Part shown: positions 41,999 to 50,515 of the stretch, piece by piece | Layout of the letters: every line of letters begins with the position of its first letter | Position numbering within the stretch: the stretch's first letter is position 1 | Origin: Kibdelosporangium sp. MJ126-NF4 | Lineage (GTDB): Bacteria; Actinomycetota; Actinomycetes; Mycobacteriales; Pseudonocardiaceae | NCBI RefSeq assembly: GCF_000826545.1 | Contig: NZ_CDME01000002.1 | Location: forward strand, 1,435,187-1,499,186 | Direction: 5' to 3' | Length of the DNA stretch: 64,000 nucleotides | Translations under genes and position numbers: made by a program | Notes under the pieces: model-generated | What the model was told of the DNA's origin: nothing | The model's input: the letters and a program-made list of their open reading frames with translations, nothing else | Database searches by the model: none

Positions 41999-42017
41999 TT
42001 AGGCTAGGCTAACCTGA
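41999..42017. promoter_or_regulatory. Iron box (IdeR/DmdR operator)
   Basis: The 19 bases TTAGGCTAGGCTAACCTGA match the actinobacterial IdeR/DmdR consensus TTAGGTTAGGCTAACCTAA at 17 positions. The site is 54 bases upstream of the siderophore-permease gene, where it would overlap the promoter. It predicts iron-repressed transcription. Confidence 0.85.
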
Positions 42018-42071
42018 GATCGGTTCACTCACTGGGGTGAGAGGCGAACAGGGACGTCGAGGGGGCATGGC

Positions 42072-43032
42072 TTGACGCGGCGGATCGCGGCACTGCCGAT
42101 CTCGGCACTGGCACTGGTCATGATCGTACTGCCTGGTGTCGTGCTGCTCAGTCTCGCCGTGGGATCGAAGAACATCCCGCTCGGCACGGTGTGGGACGCG
42201 CTGTGGACCGATACGCCCGGTTTCGACCGGGATGTCGTGTGGAGTCTGCGGGTGCCGCGGACGCTGATCGGACTGGCCGCCGGGATCGCGCTCGGCCTTT
42301 CCGGGGCGATGATGCAGGCGTTGACCCGCAATCCGTTGGCGGATCCGGGAATTCTCGGAGTCAACGCGGGCGCCGCCGCAGCGGTCGTGTCGGCGATAGG
42401 ACTGCTCGGACTGACGTCCCCGTTGGCGTACGTGTGGTTCGCGTTCCTTGGCGCCGCGGTCGCCTCGGTGCTGGTGTACCTGCTCGGATCGAGAGGCGCC
42501 GGTGGGGCGTCGCCGGTCCGACTGGCACTGGCGGGCGTGACTGTCACCGCTGTGCTCCAGGGGTTCACGGCGACGGTCACCATCCGCAGCGATTCCACTT
42601 TGGACGCTGTGCGGTACTGGCAGGCCGGTTCGATCGCGGGGCGCGGCGTGTTTGCCGGTCGCGCTGCTCGGCAGTCACCTGAGCCTGATCGAGATGGGCG
42701 GCGACATCGCCGGTGGACTCGGCGTCGCGGTACAACGTGTCCAGCTCGGTCTGGTCGTGATCTCGGTGGCACTCACCGCCTTCGCGGTCGCCTTCTCCGG
42801 CCCGGTGCACTTCGTGGCCCTCGTCGCGCCCCAACTGGCCAAGCGACTCACCCGAACCGCGAACTCCACGCCACTGACCACCGTGCTGCTCGGCGCACTG
42901 CTGCTGGCAGGCGCGGATCTGGTCGCACAGCGGGCGTTCGCGCCGACGCAGATCCCGGTCGGTGCCGCCACCCTGGTCATCGGCGGCGCCTATCTGGCCT
43001 GGCTGATGACCAGGGGACATCGAACAGCCTGA
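42072..43032 (+). pseudogene. FecCD-type siderophore ABC permease, frame-disrupted
   Basis: The first frame (42072 to about 42650) encodes the N-terminal two thirds of a FecCD permease, including LRVPRTLIGLAAGIALGLSGAMMQ and NPLADPGILGVNAGA. After WQAGSIAGRG the sequence enters a wrong frame. The rest (GDIAGGLGV, FSGPVHFVALVAPQLAKR, PVGAATLVIGGAYLAWLM) is found in the +1 frame from about 42652. About a dozen residues expected between the two parts are missing, so a small deletion that also shifts the frame is likely. TTG start after GGGGG. A sequencing error alone would not explain the missing residues. Confidence 0.82.
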
Positions 43033-43049
43033 GAGAACAGGAGAGAACT

Positions 43050-44038
43050 GTGGTCGCCACACTGCTCGGCCCGGACAACGCGCTCAACCGGCGTGCACTG
43101 ATCTCCGGCGCCACCGGCGCGGTCCTGTGGGGACTTTCCGCGTGCGGGTCGGACGCCGGGCAGCGCCCGGCCGGGGCCGGTACGCGCAAGGTCGCCACCG
43201 ATCTCGGTGAGGTGGACGTTCCCGCCGACCCGAAACGGGTGGTGTCCGCGGACCACTTCCCGGCGTTCAGCCTCACCGACCTCGGCCTCATGCCGATCGG
43301 CACCTGCGAGTACAGCCAGGACAACCTGCTGCCGGAGTACCGGAACCTGCTCGGGATCGACAAGGTCGGGCCGAACGGGCAGCCCAATCCGGAGAAGATC
43401 GCCACCCTCTCCCCCGACCTGATCCTGTCCATCACCTACCGGCGTGGCCTGTCCACGATGAACCGGTGTACGACCAGCTCTCGGCGGTCGCACCGACGGT
43501 CGTTCTGCTGATCGACAACCAGTACGAGGGCTGGCGGCTCGGTCTGGAACGGCTGGCGCCGATCCTCGGCCGCACGGCTCAGGCCGACCAGATCCGCGCC
43601 GAGTACCGCGACACGGTGACAGCGCTGAAGAACACCTACGGCGATCAGCTTGGCCGGACTCGGTGGTCGGCCATCGGCGCGGTCACCGCACCGGGCTCGT
43701 GGTCGCTGTACCACCCGTCGTCGGCGATCGCCTCGCTGCTGGCCGACGCCGGTGTCCAGTTCGGGCGCGAGACCGCGACGCAGAGCTTCGCCGCCGGGGA
43801 CTACTCGCTGGAGAAGCTGGGCCTCATCGCCGACTCGGACGTGATCGTCTACCCGGTCGGCAACGCGGGCCCGACGGCACAGATGCGGGACCTGCTCGAC
43901 CAGCCGACATTCAAACAGTTGCCCGCGGTCAGGGCCGGGCGTGTCTTCCCCATCCGGCGGCACAACAACTCCCTGGTCTCCTACCGGGTGGCCATCGGGG
44001 CGCTCGGCGAGGTCGAGTCGATCCTGAAGAAGCTCTGA
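43050..44038 (+). pseudogene. Iron-siderophore substrate-binding lipoprotein, frameshifted
   Basis: The first part (43050 to about 43460) has an N-terminal signal with ALISGATGAVLWGLSACGS (lipobox Cys), then a FecB-type VDVPADPKRVVSADHF strand. After YRRGLSTMN the frame is lost; the matching continuation VYDQLSAVAPTVVLLI is in a different frame, consistent with one missing base near 43462. The rest runs to 44038 with a normal C-terminus (AIGALGEVESILKKL). AGGAGAG precedes the GTG. No second permease or ATPase is adjacent. Confidence 0.82.
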
Positions 44039-44053
44039 CAGCACCACCACGGC

Positions 44054-44758
44054 CTACTCCGGCGCGGGCGGGAACTTCAGGTCCGGTGCGGCCAGCGGGG
44101 CGTCGGCGTCCAGTTCGACACCGCCCGAGCGGAGCGTGTCGTCGAGGATCCGCCACACCCACCGGGCGAGCAGGGCGACGAATTCGCTGTGGTCCAGCCT
44201 GCGCGGGTCGTCCAGCCAGTGCGCGGTACAGGAATCGACGAGCCCGACCACACCGAACGCGACCGAGCCCGCCACTCGGGTGTCCATCCTGAACAAGGCG
44301 AGGTAGTGCTCAAACAACCTGGTCAGATGAGTGCCGATCGTCGTCTTGACGTCCCTGATCGCGTGTGGACCGTCCCCTGCCGACAACGCGTGCATGCCCA
44401 GGTAGCGGTACAGGTGACGGTTGTCGGCGAGCCAGCGCGTGTGGCCGTCGACCGCCGAGGTGATCATCTCCAGCGGGGTTCCGTGCAGGTTCCACAGTGG
44501 CGCCAGCTCGGTGTGGATCAGCTGCAGCGCTTGGTCGACGATGGCGCCGTGCACGTCCGCCGCGTCCGTGAAGTGCTTGTACAGCTGAGTGCGGGCGACT
44601 CCGGCTTCCTGGGCGATCTGCTCGGTGGACACCCCGGGGCCGCGCTCGGCGATCACGCGCAGTGCGGCGTCGACGAATTCCCGTCGCCGCCGTGCGCGCT
44701 GACCAGCCCAACGGGTGGCGCGGCCGTCCGCGGAGCCGGGATGTGCCGACGAGGGCAT
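44054..44758 (-). CDS. TetR-family regulator
   Basis: A 234-residue TetR regulator. The N-terminal HTH contains RREFVDAALRVIAERGPGVSTEQIAQEAGVARTQLYKHF in pieces typical of the family (STEQIAQEAGVARTQLYKHF). The C-terminal ligand domain is unassigned. Divergently transcribed from the ECF sigma gene; a perfect palindrome lies between them. It ends 15 bases from the convergent siderophore-binding pseudogene. Confidence 0.9.
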   Translation of the reverse strand: MPSSAHPGSADGRATRWAGQRARRRREFVDAALRVIAERGPGVSTEQIAQEAGVARTQLYKHFTDAADVHGAIVDQALQLIHTELAPLWNLHGTPLEMITSAVDGHTRWLADNRHLYRYLGMHALSAGDGPHAIRDVKTTIGTHLTRLFEHYLALFRMDTRVAGSVAFGVVGLVDSCTAHWLDDPRRLDHSEFVALLARWVWRILDDTLRSGGVELDADAPLAAPDLKFPPAPE

Positions 44759-44788
44759 ACCCAGAGTTTACCGTTCACTCGATAATTG

Positions 44789-44804
44789 GTACATCCGTGT
44801 ACCT
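44789..44804. promoter_or_regulatory. Palindromic operator upstream of TetR and ECF sigma genes
   Basis: A perfect inverted repeat GGTACA-TCCG-TGTACC sits 31 bases from the TetR ATG and 62 bases from the sigma-factor ATG. A second GTAC-containing half-repeat (around 44816) follows. This is the expected location for TetR autoregulation and control of the divergent gene. Confidence 0.65.
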
Positions 44805-44865
44805 GATACAGTTCTGTACTCGTTACCGCGAGTCTGGCCGATACGGGGAGACGGAGACCGGCGCG

Positions 44866-45630
44866 ATGTCGAACGCCGCCCAGGAAGGCGCGTCGGATGT
44901 GGCGCTGCTCGACGCGGTGCGGATGGGCGACCCGGGCGCCTACGGGACATTGTTCCAGCGGCACGCGGAACCGGCGCGGCAGATCGCCGGCCAGTGGCTG
45001 AAAGGCCCGGCGGAGCAGCACGAACTGGTCGCCGAGGCGTTCGCCAACGTGCTGGCCGCGATCCGCGGCGGCTGCGGCCCGCGCGACAACATCCGCGCGT
45101 ACCTGCTGGTCACCATGCGGCACCTGGCGATCAAGTGGCGGCGCAACCGCGACCAGGTCGACCTGTACGGCACAGTGCCCGAGACAGGCGGGATCCTCGA
45201 CGACACCGCACTGCGGTCGGACGAGATCGTGCAGCGGCTGTGGAACCTCGACCTGGCGTGGTCGGCCTTCCGCAGCCTGCCGCCGCGCTGGCGGATGGTG
45301 CTGTGGCGGACCGAGGTGGAGTCCGACTCCCCCACCGATCTGGCGCCGATGCTGGGAATCAGCCCCAACGGCGTCGCGGCGTTGGCGATGCGGGCCCGCG
45401 AGGGCCTGCGCCAGGCCTACCTGCAGGCACAGGTTCCGACCGCGCACGACCGGGCCTGCCAGCACGCCCGGCACCTGATGGGAACGTGGACCCGCGGCGG
45501 CCTGTCCGCTCAGCGCGCGCAGCCGGTCGCCGACCACGTCGGCAGGTGCGCGGACTGCCGGGCCGTGGCCCGTCACCTCGCCGAGGCGAACCGCGAACTC
45601 CAGCCACGCCGCAAGCCCTCCGCTGTCTGA
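44866..45630 (+). CDS. ECF sigma factor with C-terminal zinc-finger-like tail
   Basis: A 254-residue sigma-70-like protein. Region 2 covers about 15-95 (DPGAYGTLFQRHAEPARQIA, RAYLLVTMRHLAIKWRR) and region 4 about 140-185 (PLAPMLGISPNGVAALAMRAREGL split across the HTH). The last 60 residues add an HxxxCxxC motif (DHVGRCADC) like those of zinc anti-sigma domains, so the factor may carry its own inhibitory or redox-sensing module. GGAG upstream of ATG 44866. It is divergent from the TetR gene. Confidence 0.87.
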   Translation: MSNAAQEGASDVALLDAVRMGDPGAYGTLFQRHAEPARQIAGQWLKGPAEQHELVAEAFANVLAAIRGGCGPRDNIRAYLLVTMRHLAIKWRRNRDQVDLYGTVPETGGILDDTALRSDEIVQRLWNLDLAWSAFRSLPPRWRMVLWRTEVESDSPTDLAPMLGISPNGVAALAMRAREGLRQAYLQAQVPTAHDRACQHARHLMGTWTRGGLSAQRAQPVADHVGRCADCRAVARHLAEANRELQPRRKPSAV

Positions 45631-45721
45631 CACGACCGTGGTCACTCTGACGAGTGATTCCCACATGGCCACGTCATTGCCCCGATCGCACGGGATCGGA
45701 ACCAGTGAAGGGAGTACTGCC

Positions 45722-45880
45722 ATGACCACACCCATCCCGAACGACACCACGGCGGTCCTCACCGAACTGGTGAGCGAATGGCGCCTGGTCTGGAACAGCC
45801 TCGACCAGCCCGGCGCCCCGACCGCGGACCGCGACGAGCCGGTCCGGCCGCTGGCAAACCGGGTGTCCCCACCGGACTGA
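45722..45880 (+). CDS. Small 52-aa hypothetical protein downstream of the sigma factor
   Basis: A 52-residue frame (MTTPIPNDTTAVLTELV...) with GAAGGGAG upstream and normal codon bias. It is acidic, with a central amphipathic EWRLVWNSLD stretch and no signal peptide. It lies 92 bases after the ECF sigma gene and 9 bases before the methyltransferase, so it may be part of the sigma operon. No family recognised. Confidence 0.5.
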   Translation: MTTPIPNDTTAVLTELVSEWRLVWNSLDQPGAPTADRDEPVRPLANRVSPPD

Positions 45881-45888
45881 CGCCGGAT

Positions 45889-46770
45889 ATGTTGCCGGTC
45901 ATGGACACCGGGGAATGGGAGTGGGACGAGACTCTGTTCGCTGGCAGCGCCAGCCACTACAGCGTCGGCCGCATGCCCTACCCGCCTGGCCTCGCCGACG
46001 CGGTCCGGGACGAGCTCGGCCTCGACGGCACCGGGCGGTTGCTGGATGTCGGTTGCGGGCCCGGGTCCTTGACGACGGTGCTGGCTCCGCTGTTCGCGTC
46101 CGCGGTCGGCGTCGACGCCGATCCCGGCATGATCGCCGAGGCACAGGACCGGGCCGTTCAGACGGGAGTCGGCAACGTCGAGTGGCGGCACCTGCGGGCC
46201 GAGGATCTCCCGGCTGGCTTGGGCACGTTCCGGGTCGCCTCGTTCGCCCAGGCGTTTCACTGGATGGACCAGCCGTTGGTCGCCCGCCGGGTGCGCGACA
46301 TGCTCAGCCCCGACGGGGCGTGGATCCACGTCGGCGGCACCACACACAGGGGCGCCAGCGTTGGGCATGCGTACCCGGCGCCGCCGTGGGAGCGGATCGA
46401 GGAGTTGGTCGCGCGCTATCTCGGGCCGGTTCGCCGTGCGGGACAGGGTTTTCTGCCACGGGGCACTCGTGGCGGCGAGGAGACCGTCATGCGGCGGGCC
46501 GGATTCACCGGGCCTACCAGGATCGTTCTGGACGAGAGACGCGTGGCCGAACGGGATCTCGACGAAATCGTGTCGGCGGTGTTCTCGCTGTCCCGTTCCG
46601 CGCCGCACCTGTTCGGCACGCGGCTCGGCGAGTTCGAGGCCGATCTGCGTCGGGTGTTGGGCGAAGCGGCCCCCGACGGCCGCTTCGCCGAACTGACGAC
46701 CTCGATCGAGGTCGTCATCTGGCACCCACCGGGTGAGTGGGGGATGCCGGGACCGGCAAGATGGCGGTAG
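45889..46770 (+). CDS. Class I SAM-dependent methyltransferase
   Basis: A 293-residue methyltransferase (289 if the ATG at 45901 is used). Motif I reads LLDVGCGPGSLT, motif post-I has VGVDADPGMI, and the segment RAEDLPAG and VASFAQAFHWM matches the methyltransferase 11/25 pattern. The substrate is unknown. It follows the sigma-factor gene and small protein in the same direction, and a hairpin ends the unit. Confidence 0.85.
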   Translation: MLPVMDTGEWEWDETLFAGSASHYSVGRMPYPPGLADAVRDELGLDGTGRLLDVGCGPGSLTTVLAPLFASAVGVDADPGMIAEAQDRAVQTGVGNVEWRHLRAEDLPAGLGTFRVASFAQAFHWMDQPLVARRVRDMLSPDGAWIHVGGTTHRGASVGHAYPAPPWERIEELVARYLGPVRRAGQGFLPRGTRGGEETVMRRAGFTGPTRIVLDERRVAERDLDEIVSAVFSLSRSAPHLFGTRLGEFEADLRRVLGEAAPDGRFAELTTSIEVVIWHPPGEWGMPGPARWR

Positions 46771-46782
46771 AGCCGGTCCCGG
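46747..46782 (+). terminator. Hairpin at the 3' end of the methyltransferase gene
   Basis: An 11-bp perfect stem CCGGGACCGGC / GCCGGTCCCGG with a 14-base loop starts inside the last codons of the methyltransferase and ends 22 bases before the convergent glycosidase stop. It can serve both directions. Confidence 0.65.
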
Positions 46783-46803
46783 CTGGTCTGCGGTGAACCA
46801 ATA

Positions 46804-47691
46804 TCAGGGATGGTTCGGGCAGAGCACGTACTTGTAGTCGTCGTGGCCCCGCGGCGTCACCATCTTGTCGCGCCGGATAATCGACGTCGTCGTCCCGTGG
46901 TCCTCGCATTCACGGGTGAAGCCGACACCTTCCATGTCATCAGGGTCCTCGAAGTACTCGATCTCGTAGTAGAGGTTGCCGTACACCTCGCGATACGCAG
47001 GGCATTCTTCGTAGGTACCGCACTGCTCGGCGATGGCGAAGCTGAACCCGACAACGTTCTTGCCATCCGCGCCGTACTCCTCGACCGTGTTCTTCTGCGC
47101 CACAGCCAAACCGAGACCGCGGGCGTATTTCACGAACTCGACCATGTACTCGCGGTTGCGGGCGAAGGGGAACGCTCCCTCCGAGTGCGAGTACGACTCG
47201 AGGTTGTCCGGTTCGATGGCGTCGTACTTCGAGGCCTTGCAGCCGTCGATCCACGGCTTCTGGACCTCGAGCAGCGCTTTCTGCTTCGCCGCGGTGCGGA
47301 TGTCGAGCACTGCCTCGCCCCACTCGCCGTCCATCACCGGCTTCCCGTCCTTGCCTTTGAGGACAAGGTCGTTGTGATACTTCAAATACCACGCTGTCGT
47401 GCCGACCAGCTCCGGGTTCGGGTTGTTCTCCTCGTCCGGCTGGGTCTGCATCGCGTTGATGTAACAGATGTTGTACTCGACGTCAGCAGGCGGTGCAGTC
47501 CGGTCACGACTGACAATCTTCACCGTCCCGTCCGGGTCGTACGGACCACCGATCTGGTAGTCGAACTGCCCACCCGCCGGTGGCAGCTTCACGTCCGGCA
47601 GGGCGGCGGTGGCGGGCAGGGCGGCGGCGAAACTGGCCACCGCGCCCAGTGCGACCACGCCCGCCATGGCGCGTTTTCTCCAGTTCCTCAT
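46804..47691 (-). CDS. Secreted GH114 endo-alpha-1,4-polygalactosaminidase (copy A)
   Basis: A 295-residue protein with a Sec signal peptide (MRNWRKRAMAGVVALGAVASF then ALPATAALP, cleavage near residue 30). The mature part carries the GH114 pattern: GGQFDYQIGGPYDP, an ICYINAMQTQP strand, DGEWGEAVLDI, WIDGCKAS and IEPDNLESY, with acidic residues at strand ends. GH114 enzymes cleave alpha-1,4-linked galactosamine polymers such as Pel or galactosaminogalactan. Several Cys suggest disulfides. It is a tandem paralog of copy B, both following the importer genes. Confidence 0.87.
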   Translation of the reverse strand: MRNWRKRAMAGVVALGAVASFAAALPATAALPDVKLPPAGGQFDYQIGGPYDPDGTVKIVSRDRTAPPADVEYNICYINAMQTQPDEENNPNPELVGTTAWYLKYHNDLVLKGKDGKPVMDGEWGEAVLDIRTAAKQKALLEVQKPWIDGCKASKYDAIEPDNLESYSHSEGAFPFARNREYMVEFVKYARGLGLAVAQKNTVEEYGADGKNVVGFSFAIAEQCGTYEECPAYREVYGNLYYEIEYFEDPDDMEGVGFTRECEDHGTTTSIIRRDKMVTPRGHDDYKYVLCPNHP

Positions 47692-47776
47692 AGGAGTCTC
47701 CACTTCGGGTGAACAGGGTGCCGGAACCGGCAAGGGTGAGGGGGATACCGGTTCCGGCAGCTTGGGGGAAGTGGGA

Positions 47777-48667
47777 TCAGGAGCGCGGCCGGTTGGCGCA
47801 GAGCTCGTAGTGATAGTCCTTGTGCCCCTTCGGCACCACGTTTCGGTCGCGCAGGATGATCGAAGTCGTCTTGCCGTTCTTCGTGCACTCCTTGGTGAAC
47901 GCCGAACGCGGGTTGTCGGTGTACTCGACCTCGTAGTAGCGGTCGCCATACGGCGTGCGGTACTCCGCACACTCATCGTAGACGGCGCATTCCTCGGCGA
48001 TGGCGAAGCTGAAGCCGACACTCGGGCCGGTGTTGCCGTACTCGCTGTTCACGTTCTTCTGCGCGACGGCGAGCCCTTTCTCCTTGGCGTAGCCGTTGAA
48101 GAGGACCATGTAGTCGCGGTTCTGGGCGAACTTGAACGCACCGCCCGACCGGTCGTACGAGTCGAGGTTGTCCGGCTCGATGGCTTGGAAGCCCGAGGTC
48201 CTGCAGCCGTCGATCCACGGCTTCTGCACCTCGAGCAGCGCCTTCCGCTTGGCCGAGGTGGTGACGTCGAGGACGGCCTCTCCCCATTCACCGTCCATCA
48301 CTGGTTTGCCATCTTTGTGCAGCACGACATCCTTGTGGTACTTCAAATACCAGGCCGTCGTGCCCACCAGCTCCGGATTCGGCCTCGGGTTCGGCGGGTC
48401 CTCGTCCGCGCCCGGGTCGGGCTGGGTCTGCATGGCGTTGAGATAGCAGACGTTGTACTTGCCGGGAACCGGTGCCTGTTCCCGGTCACGGCTGACCACC
48501 TTCACCGACGCGTCCGGTGTGTACGGTCCGCCGATCTGGTAGTCGAACTGTCCCCCGGGCGGAGGGAGTTCGACCGCCGGTAACGCCGCCGACGCGGCGG
48601 TCACCGGTGCCGCTGACGCGCACAGCGCCGCGGCGATGACGAGGACGTGCTTACCCCAGTTTCTCAT
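47777..48667 (-). CDS. Secreted GH114 endo-alpha-1,4-polygalactosaminidase (copy B)
   Basis: A 296-residue signal-peptide-bearing GH114 protein. By eye roughly two thirds of positions match copy A, including GGQFDYQIGGPY, NAMQTQP, DGKPVMDGEWGEAVLD, VQKPWIDGC and IEPDNLDSY. It has a longer loop with Pro/Asn repeats (ADEDPPNPRPNPELVG). GGAG lies upstream of ATG 48667. It is 85 bases upstream of copy A and 25 bases downstream of the permease, so both are likely co-expressed with the ABC importer. Confidence 0.87.
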   Translation of the reverse strand: MRNWGKHVLVIAAALCASAAPVTAASAALPAVELPPPGGQFDYQIGGPYTPDASVKVVSRDREQAPVPGKYNVCYLNAMQTQPDPGADEDPPNPRPNPELVGTTAWYLKYHKDVVLHKDGKPVMDGEWGEAVLDVTTSAKRKALLEVQKPWIDGCRTSGFQAIEPDNLDSYDRSGGAFKFAQNRDYMVLFNGYAKEKGLAVAQKNVNSEYGNTGPSVGFSFAIAEECAVYDECAEYRTPYGDRYYEVEYTDNPRSAFTKECTKNGKTTSIILRDRNVVPKGHKDYHYELCANRPRS

Positions 48668-48692
48668 GCACATCTCCAGTGGATGAAAATGA

Positions 48693-49517
48693 CTATCCTT
48701 TGAGGCCGGACACTCGCATCGTGGCCACGAACTGCTTCTGGGCGACAAGGAAGAACGCGATCAGCGGCAACGTCGCCACCACGTTCCCGGCCATCAGGAG
48801 CGACCATTGTGTTCGCCTGGAACCGGAGAACTCCGCCAGACCCAACTGAATCGTGTAGCTCTGCTCGTCGCTGATCGCCACGAGCGGCCAGATGAGGTCG
48901 TTCCACGACCCGATCAGGGTGAAGATCGCCAGCGTGGTGAGCGCCGGTTTGGCCAGCGGCAGGATGATCCGGAAGAACGTGCCGTACGGCGTGCAGCCGT
49001 CGAGCTTGGCCGCCTCCTCGAGCTCCCTGGGCAGAGTCAGGAAGAACTGCCGCATCAGGAAGATGCCGAACGCGCTGGCCAGCCACGGCACGAAGGCCGC
49101 GGTGACGGTGTTGATGATCCCCAGCCTCGAGAACATCACGTAGGTCGGGACCATCAGCAGCTGGGTGGGGATCATGATGGTTGCGACGATGAGAAGGAAG
49201 CCGAAGTTGCGTCCGGCGAACTTCAGTCTCGCGAATCCGTATCCGGCCAGCGAGCACAGCACGAGGTGGGCGAGCACGGAGATGCCCGTGACCACAGCGC
49301 TGTTGAACAGCCACCGCAGGACGTGGGTCTGCTCGAACAGCTTGACGTAGCCCTCGACAGTGAACTGGGACGGCCAGAACCGCGGCGGGAACCGGTTGAT
49401 GTCCGCGTCCGGTTGCAGCGAGGTCAGGGCCAGCTGCACCAGCGGGAACAGGAACAGCAACGCCACGGGCAGGAGCAGCAGGTGCCACGGGCTGAACCGA
49501 CGGCGGGTCCGGTGCAT
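48693..49517 (-). CDS. ABC sugar transporter permease, MalG-like
   Basis: A 274-residue permease with six hydrophobic segments and the EAA loop ELEEAAKLDGCTPYGTFFRIILPLAKP in recognisable form (EAAKLDGCTPYGTFF). The C-terminal tail FVATMRVSGLKG is typical of MalG-type proteins. It starts one base inside the stop of the other permease (TGATG). It forms the membrane channel for oligosaccharide import together with the next gene. The MsiK-like ATPase is not encoded here and is probably shared. Confidence 0.92.
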   Translation of the reverse strand: MHRTRRRFSPWHLLLLPVALLFLFPLVQLALTSLQPDADINRFPPRFWPSQFTVEGYVKLFEQTHVLRWLFNSAVVTGISVLAHLVLCSLAGYGFARLKFAGRNFGFLLIVATIMIPTQLLMVPTYVMFSRLGIINTVTAAFVPWLASAFGIFLMRQFFLTLPRELEEAAKLDGCTPYGTFFRIILPLAKPALTTLAIFTLIGSWNDLIWPLVAISDEQSYTIQLGLAEFSGSRRTQWSLLMAGNVVATLPLIAFFLVAQKQFVATMRVSGLKG

Positions 49518-50515
49518 CAGAACCCCTCCGTCTTGGTCCGGCGGGAGTAGACGACCATGATGATGGTGATCACGAGCGTCGCCGCGAACAGCCCGTAGGC
49601 CACGGCCGAGCCGTAGCCGAACTTCAGCTCGCGGAAGGCCTGGTCCCACAGGTAGTACACGACTGTCTGGGTGGACCCGAGGGGCCCACCCCTCGTGGTC
49701 ACGAACACCAGGTCGAACAGCTGCAGCGCGGTGATCGTCTGCCAGATCGTGGCGAACACCGTCACCGGCGTCAACTGCGGGACGATCACGTGCCGGAACA
49801 CCCGGTACGGCGAGGCACCGTCCACCCTGGCGGCTTCGACGAGTTCCTGCGGGACGTCCTGCAGCGCGGCGAGGTACACCACCACGGTGAAGGCGAGCTG
49901 CTGCCACAGCGCCATCAGCGCGATGATGATCATCGCCTGGCTCTGGCTCTCCAACAGTCCCTGCTGGGGCAGGCCGAGCCCGCGCAGCACGCTGTTGGCC
50001 ATGCCGAACTGCGGATTGAACACGAACGTGCCGAGGATGCCGGTGGCCGCCGCCGACATGACGAACGGCACGAAGAGACACGTCCGGTAGAACCCGATGA
50101 ACCTGATCTTGCGGTTGAGCGCGACCGCGAGCAGCAGGCCGAGCACGATCGACGCGGGAACGAACAGCACAGTGAACAGCAGCGTGTGCCCGACCGCGCC
50201 CATCAGTTCCGGGTCGGCGGCCATCTTCTGGTAGTTGGTCCAGCCGATGTCCGTCGGCGTCGAGAAGCCGTTCCACTTCTGCCTCGACAGCAGGAACGCC
50301 CACACGGCTGGGAAAATCGACAGACCGAGGACGATCAGCGTCCCTGGCCCGATGAACGACAGTCCCACCCCCAGGCGGAGCGCACCGCGCCGAGCGCGGA
50401 TGACCCCCATCGCCCGCGTTCGATTGCTCCCCCGGCCCTCACCGGTGTTACCCGGGCCGGGGTCCCTCCGGTCCACTGGGGTCTCCACCGTCGCGGTGCG
50501 CTCCATGCCTGACAT
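49517..50515 (-). CDS. ABC sugar transporter permease, MalF-like
   Basis: A 332-residue permease with a long polar N-terminus (about 40 residues, Arg/Gly-rich) and six hydrophobic segments. The EAA loop reads LVEAARVDGASPYRVFRHVIVP. The start overlaps the substrate-binding protein stop (TGATG). It is the partner of the MalG-like permease. An alternative start (ATG 50506) would shorten the N-terminus by three residues. Confidence 0.92.
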   Translation of the reverse strand: MSGMERTATVETPVDRRDPGPGNTGEGRGSNRTRAMGVIRARRGALRLGVGLSFIGPGTLIVLGLSIFPAVWAFLLSRQKWNGFSTPTDIGWTNYQKMAADPELMGAVGHTLLFTVLFVPASIVLGLLLAVALNRKIRFIGFYRTCLFVPFVMSAAATGILGTFVFNPQFGMANSVLRGLGLPQQGLLESQSQAMIIIALMALWQQLAFTVVVYLAALQDVPQELVEAARVDGASPYRVFRHVIVPQLTPVTVFATIWQTITALQLFDLVFVTTRGGPLGSTQTVVYYLWDQAFRELKFGYGSAVAYGLFAATLVITIIMVVYSRRTKTEGF

